This document shows positions 62,074-64,000 of a stretch of 64,000 nucleotides of DNA, in pieces (positions within the stretch are counted from its first letter, which is position 1; each line of letters opens with the position of its first letter). Below the pieces are notes generated by a model. The model was not told the origin of the DNA. It made no database searches and was given only the letters and a program-made list of their open reading frames with translations. Source of the DNA: Aquipseudomonas alcaligenes NBRC 14159 (lineage in GTDB: Bacteria > Pseudomonadota > Gammaproteobacteria > Pseudomonadales > Pseudomonadaceae). The translations under genes were made by a program, and so were the position numbers. The DNA lies in the NCBI RefSeq assembly GCF_000467105.1, contig NZ_BATI01000004.1:1-64000 (forward strand), given 5' to 3'.

Positions 62074-62134
62074 TGTAGCCCGGATGCAATCCGGGGAACG
62101 CATCGCCTGCTTCGCGGATGGCATCCGGGCTACA
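62074..62134. repeat. TGTAGCCCGGATGC palindromic repeat
   Basis: The 14-base arm TGTAGCCCGGATGC (62074-62087) has a perfect inverse at 62121-62134, with a 33-base interior that can form a small CATC/GGATG hairpin. The GTAGCCCGGATGC motif is a dispersed repeat common in pseudomonads and other bacteria. A CCTTTTCCCGGGGAGAAGG hairpin precedes it (62052-62070). Confidence 0.75.
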
Positions 62135-62159
62135 CGCTGCTCTCCCCCCTGGTCAGCAC

Positions 62160-63299
62160 CTACCGGCCTGTGGCCAGCCCCAGCCGGACCAGTTTGCCGT
62201 CCGGCGCATCGGTCAGCAGGTAGAGGAAGCCGTCCGGCCCTTGGCGCACATCGCGGATGCGCCAGCCGCGGTCCTGCAGCAGACGCTCCTCATGCACCAC
62301 TTGGTCGCCCTGCAGCTGCAGGCGAATCAGCGCCTGCCCCGCCAAGGCCCCGATAAACAGGCTGTGCTGCCAGGCCGGAAAGCGCTCGGCGCTGTAGAAG
62401 GCCATACCGGAAACCGCCGGGGACTTCTCCCACACATGATGCGGCGGCTCGGTGCCGGCCACCGTCGCGCCCTCGGCCTCGGGAATCGGCAGGAAGCTGT
62501 AGTTGATGCCGTGGGTCGCCTTCGGCCAGCCGTAGTTGCGCCCCGCCCTGGGGATATTGATCTCATCGCCGCCGCGCGGACCATGTTCATGCAGCCAGAG
62601 CCGGCCACTCCAGGGATTGAGCGCCAGCCCCTGCGGGTTGCGATGGCCATAGGACCAGATCTCCGGGCGTATGCCCTCACGCCCGACGAAGGGGTTGTCG
62701 GCCGGCACGCCACCGCCCGGCTGCAGACGCACCAGCTTGCCCTGCAGCTTGTCCAGCTGCTGCGCGGTGGCGCGCTGGTTGTTCTCGCCCAGGCTCACGT
62801 ACAGCTGGCCATCAGCACCGAAGGCCATGCGCGAGCCGAAGTGGATACCTTCGGAGAGCTTGGGCAGCTGGCGGAAGATCACCCGGAACCCCTCCAGCGC
62901 GCTCAGGTCCTCCTTCAGCCGGCCACGGCCGACCGCCGTGCCGGCCCGCTGCCCCTCGTCGTCCGCCTCGGCGTAGCTCAGGTAGACCAGGCGATCGGTG
63001 GCGAAGCCCGGCGACAGCGCGATATCCAGCAACCCGCCCTGACCACGGGCGAATACCGCCGGCACGCCGCCCAGCGGCGGATGCAGGCGCCCCTGCGCAT
63101 CCAGCAGGCGCAGGCGCCCGGGGCGCTCGCTGATCAGGTAGCCCTGCCCCTCCGGCAGGAAGGCCAGGGCCCAGGGGTGCTCGAGGCCACCAGCCACCTC
63201 GGTCAGTTGCAGTTCGCCCAGCTCGCTGCGCTCGGCCATGGCCGGCGGGGTCAGCGCCAGCAGGCTCGTTACGGCCAGCACCAGCAGTGCTCGTTTCAT
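62160..63299 (-). CDS. PQQ-dependent sugar dehydrogenase family protein
   Basis: This 379-residue exported beta-propeller has a signal peptide (LLVLAVTSLLALTPPAMA) and the soluble aldose sugar dehydrogenase (YliI/Asd) pattern: GGLEHPWALAFLPEGQGYLI, EGIHFGSRMAFGADGQLYVS, SYGHRNPQGLALNPWSGRLW, EHGPRGGDEINIPRAGRNYG. It should oxidise a sugar with PQQ in the periplasm. The start at 63299 is the first Met of the signal peptide. Confidence 0.92.
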   Translation of the reverse strand: MKRALLVLAVTSLLALTPPAMAERSELGELQLTEVAGGLEHPWALAFLPEGQGYLISERPGRLRLLDAQGRLHPPLGGVPAVFARGQGGLLDIALSPGFATDRLVYLSYAEADDEGQRAGTAVGRGRLKEDLSALEGFRVIFRQLPKLSEGIHFGSRMAFGADGQLYVSLGENNQRATAQQLDKLQGKLVRLQPGGGVPADNPFVGREGIRPEIWSYGHRNPQGLALNPWSGRLWLHEHGPRGGDEINIPRAGRNYGWPKATHGINYSFLPIPEAEGATVAGTEPPHHVWEKSPAVSGMAFYSAERFPAWQHSLFIGALAGQALIRLQLQGDQVVHEERLLQDRGWRIRDVRQGPDGFLYLLTDAPDGKLVRLGLATGR

Positions 63300-63399
63300 C
63301 GTCGTTCTCCCGATCCGTCGCTAACCTTGTAGCGCAATCCCGGCAAAGGCCCCAGGCCGGGTACAATGCCGTTCATTTCCCGATGTGACACCCACCACC

Positions 63400-64000
63400 A
63401 TGACCGAAGCCGAACGCCTGTCCAAACGCCTGATCCAGCTCACCTCCTGTTCGCGGCGCGAAGCCGAGCTGTACATCGAAGGGGGCTGGGTCACGGTGAA
63501 CGGCCAGGTGGTGGAAGAGCCGCAGCACCCGGTGACCGACGAGCAGGTCGTGCTGCTGCCTGGCGCCAAGGCGGAAACCCAGCTACCGGTCACCTTGCTG
63601 CTGCACAAGCCGGTCGGCCTCGGCTGCGGCCTGGGCGCCAACTCCACCCAGCAGTTGCTCAGCCATGCGCACCACTGGAGCGAAGACCCCAGCGGCATTC
63701 GCCCGCTGCAGCGCCACCTGCGTCGCCTGGAGCTGCTCACCCCGCTGGAAACCGATGCCAGCGGCCTGCTGGTGTTCAGCCAGAGCCATGCGGTGCAGCG
63801 CCTGTTCAAGGAAAAAGGTGCGGAGCTGGAGCAGGAGTACCTGGTGGATGTGGCCGGCAGCCTGGACGAGAAAGGGATCAAGCGCCTGAGCTTCGGTTTC
63901 AGCTACAAGGGCACCACCCTGCCGCCGTGCAAGGTCAGCTGGCAGAGCGAAACGCGCCTGCGCTTCGCCATCAAGGCGGTACAACCGGGGCAGCTGCGCT
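63400..64000 (+). CDS. S4-domain RNA pseudouridine synthase-like protein (partial, cut at window end)
   Basis: At least 200 residues are visible; the gene continues past the window. The S4 RNA-binding domain is at about residues 5-60 (RLSKRLIQLTSCSRREAELY, IEGGWVTVNGQVVEEP). The RsuA/RluF-type core follows. The catalytic motif, normally RLDxDTxGLL, reads PLETDASGLL here, so the nucleophilic aspartate position is Glu117. QEYLVDVAGSLDE matches the downstream family motif. The enzyme may be inactive or have changed chemistry. It starts with ATG at 63400; no in-frame stop occurs before 64000. Confidence 0.82.
   Translation, partial: MTEAERLSKRLIQLTSCSRREAELYIEGGWVTVNGQVVEEPQHPVTDEQVVLLPGAKAETQLPVTLLLHKPVGLGCGLGANSTQQLLSHAHHWSEDPSGIRPLQRHLRRLELLTPLETDASGLLVFSQSHAVQRLFKEKGAELEQEYLVDVAGSLDEKGIKRLSFGFSYKGTTLPPCKVSWQSETRLRFAIKAVQPGQLR

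Overview
The window is a GC-rich (mid-60s percent by eye), densely coded stretch of chromosome from a gammaproteobacterium, almost certainly Pseudomonas sensu lato near the P. aeruginosa lineage. The clues are the divided aerobic cobalamin cluster (cobGHIJ facing cobLK), the rnd-ycgL-dehydrogenase-ycgN order, a second Lon-type protease (AsrA type) followed by a chagasin-like inhibitor, an orphan ccoN behind an ANR/FNR box, and cmoAB. I saw no rRNA, tRNA, insertion sequence, prophage or CRISPR array. About 57 protein genes are supported; the last is cut by the window edge.

Layout. 0.3-1.4 kb: a membrane diguanylate cyclase. 1.4-9.3 kb: a NhaR-type LysR regulator divergent from dabBA (energy-coupled inorganic carbon uptake), meeting head-on a two-gene operon of a DUF6671 zinc-ribbon protein and a stand-alone CysD paralogue, itself divergent from a CbbR-like LysR regulator. 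9.3-11 kb: TsaC/Sua5 and a flavin reductase-like protein. 11-18.4 kb: cobalamin synthesis, cobG-H-I-(cbiG)J on the minus strand under a cobalamin riboswitch, and cobL-K plus a [2Fe-2S] protein on the plus strand. 18.5-21.8 kb: ttcA, a DnaJ-related protein, a Yip1-like membrane protein, a SprT metalloprotease and a LprI-like secreted protein. 21.8-29.4 kb: a CoA-transferase and acyl-CoA ligase, a LysR regulator divergent from an amidohydrolase, a TorF-like porin and an EamA transporter. 29.4-32.5 kb: orphan ccoNQ and an HPP-CBS membrane protein. 32.5-37.4 kb: LysR, cysK, a MoxR/VWA pair and a hotdog thioesterase. 37.4-48.4 kb: mostly housekeeping and hypothetical genes. 48.5-64 kb: a beta-propeller protein, PlsC, sulfurtransferase, AraC, asrA-icp, lysoplasmalogenase, cmoAB, a periplasmic binding protein, CvfB, an LTA-synthase-like phosphotransferase, a sugar dehydrogenase-like protein and a pseudouridine synthase-like gene.

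How the genes work together. The 1.4-9.3 kb locus is the most unusual. DabAB is a known Ci-accumulation pump, and its zinc site is intact with the family spacing. The neighbouring DUF6671-CysD pair has no CysN GTPase beside it and carries a regulator of the type that usually controls autotrophic CO2 fixation. The cobalamin block supplies most of the early and middle corrin-ring steps and is controlled by B12 itself. The 29.4-31.3 kb segment looks like a microaerobic module that supplies alternative catalytic and accessory subunits to cbb3 oxidases encoded elsewhere, and its mRNA leader can fold into a branched structure.

Compact non-coding signals include a hairpin that buries a Shine-Dalgarno sequence (21.77 kb), a triplicated operator-like motif (52.2 kb), several terminators, and dispersed palindromic repeats of at least three families. 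Family names rest on recognition of motifs in the translated sequence, not on a database search.
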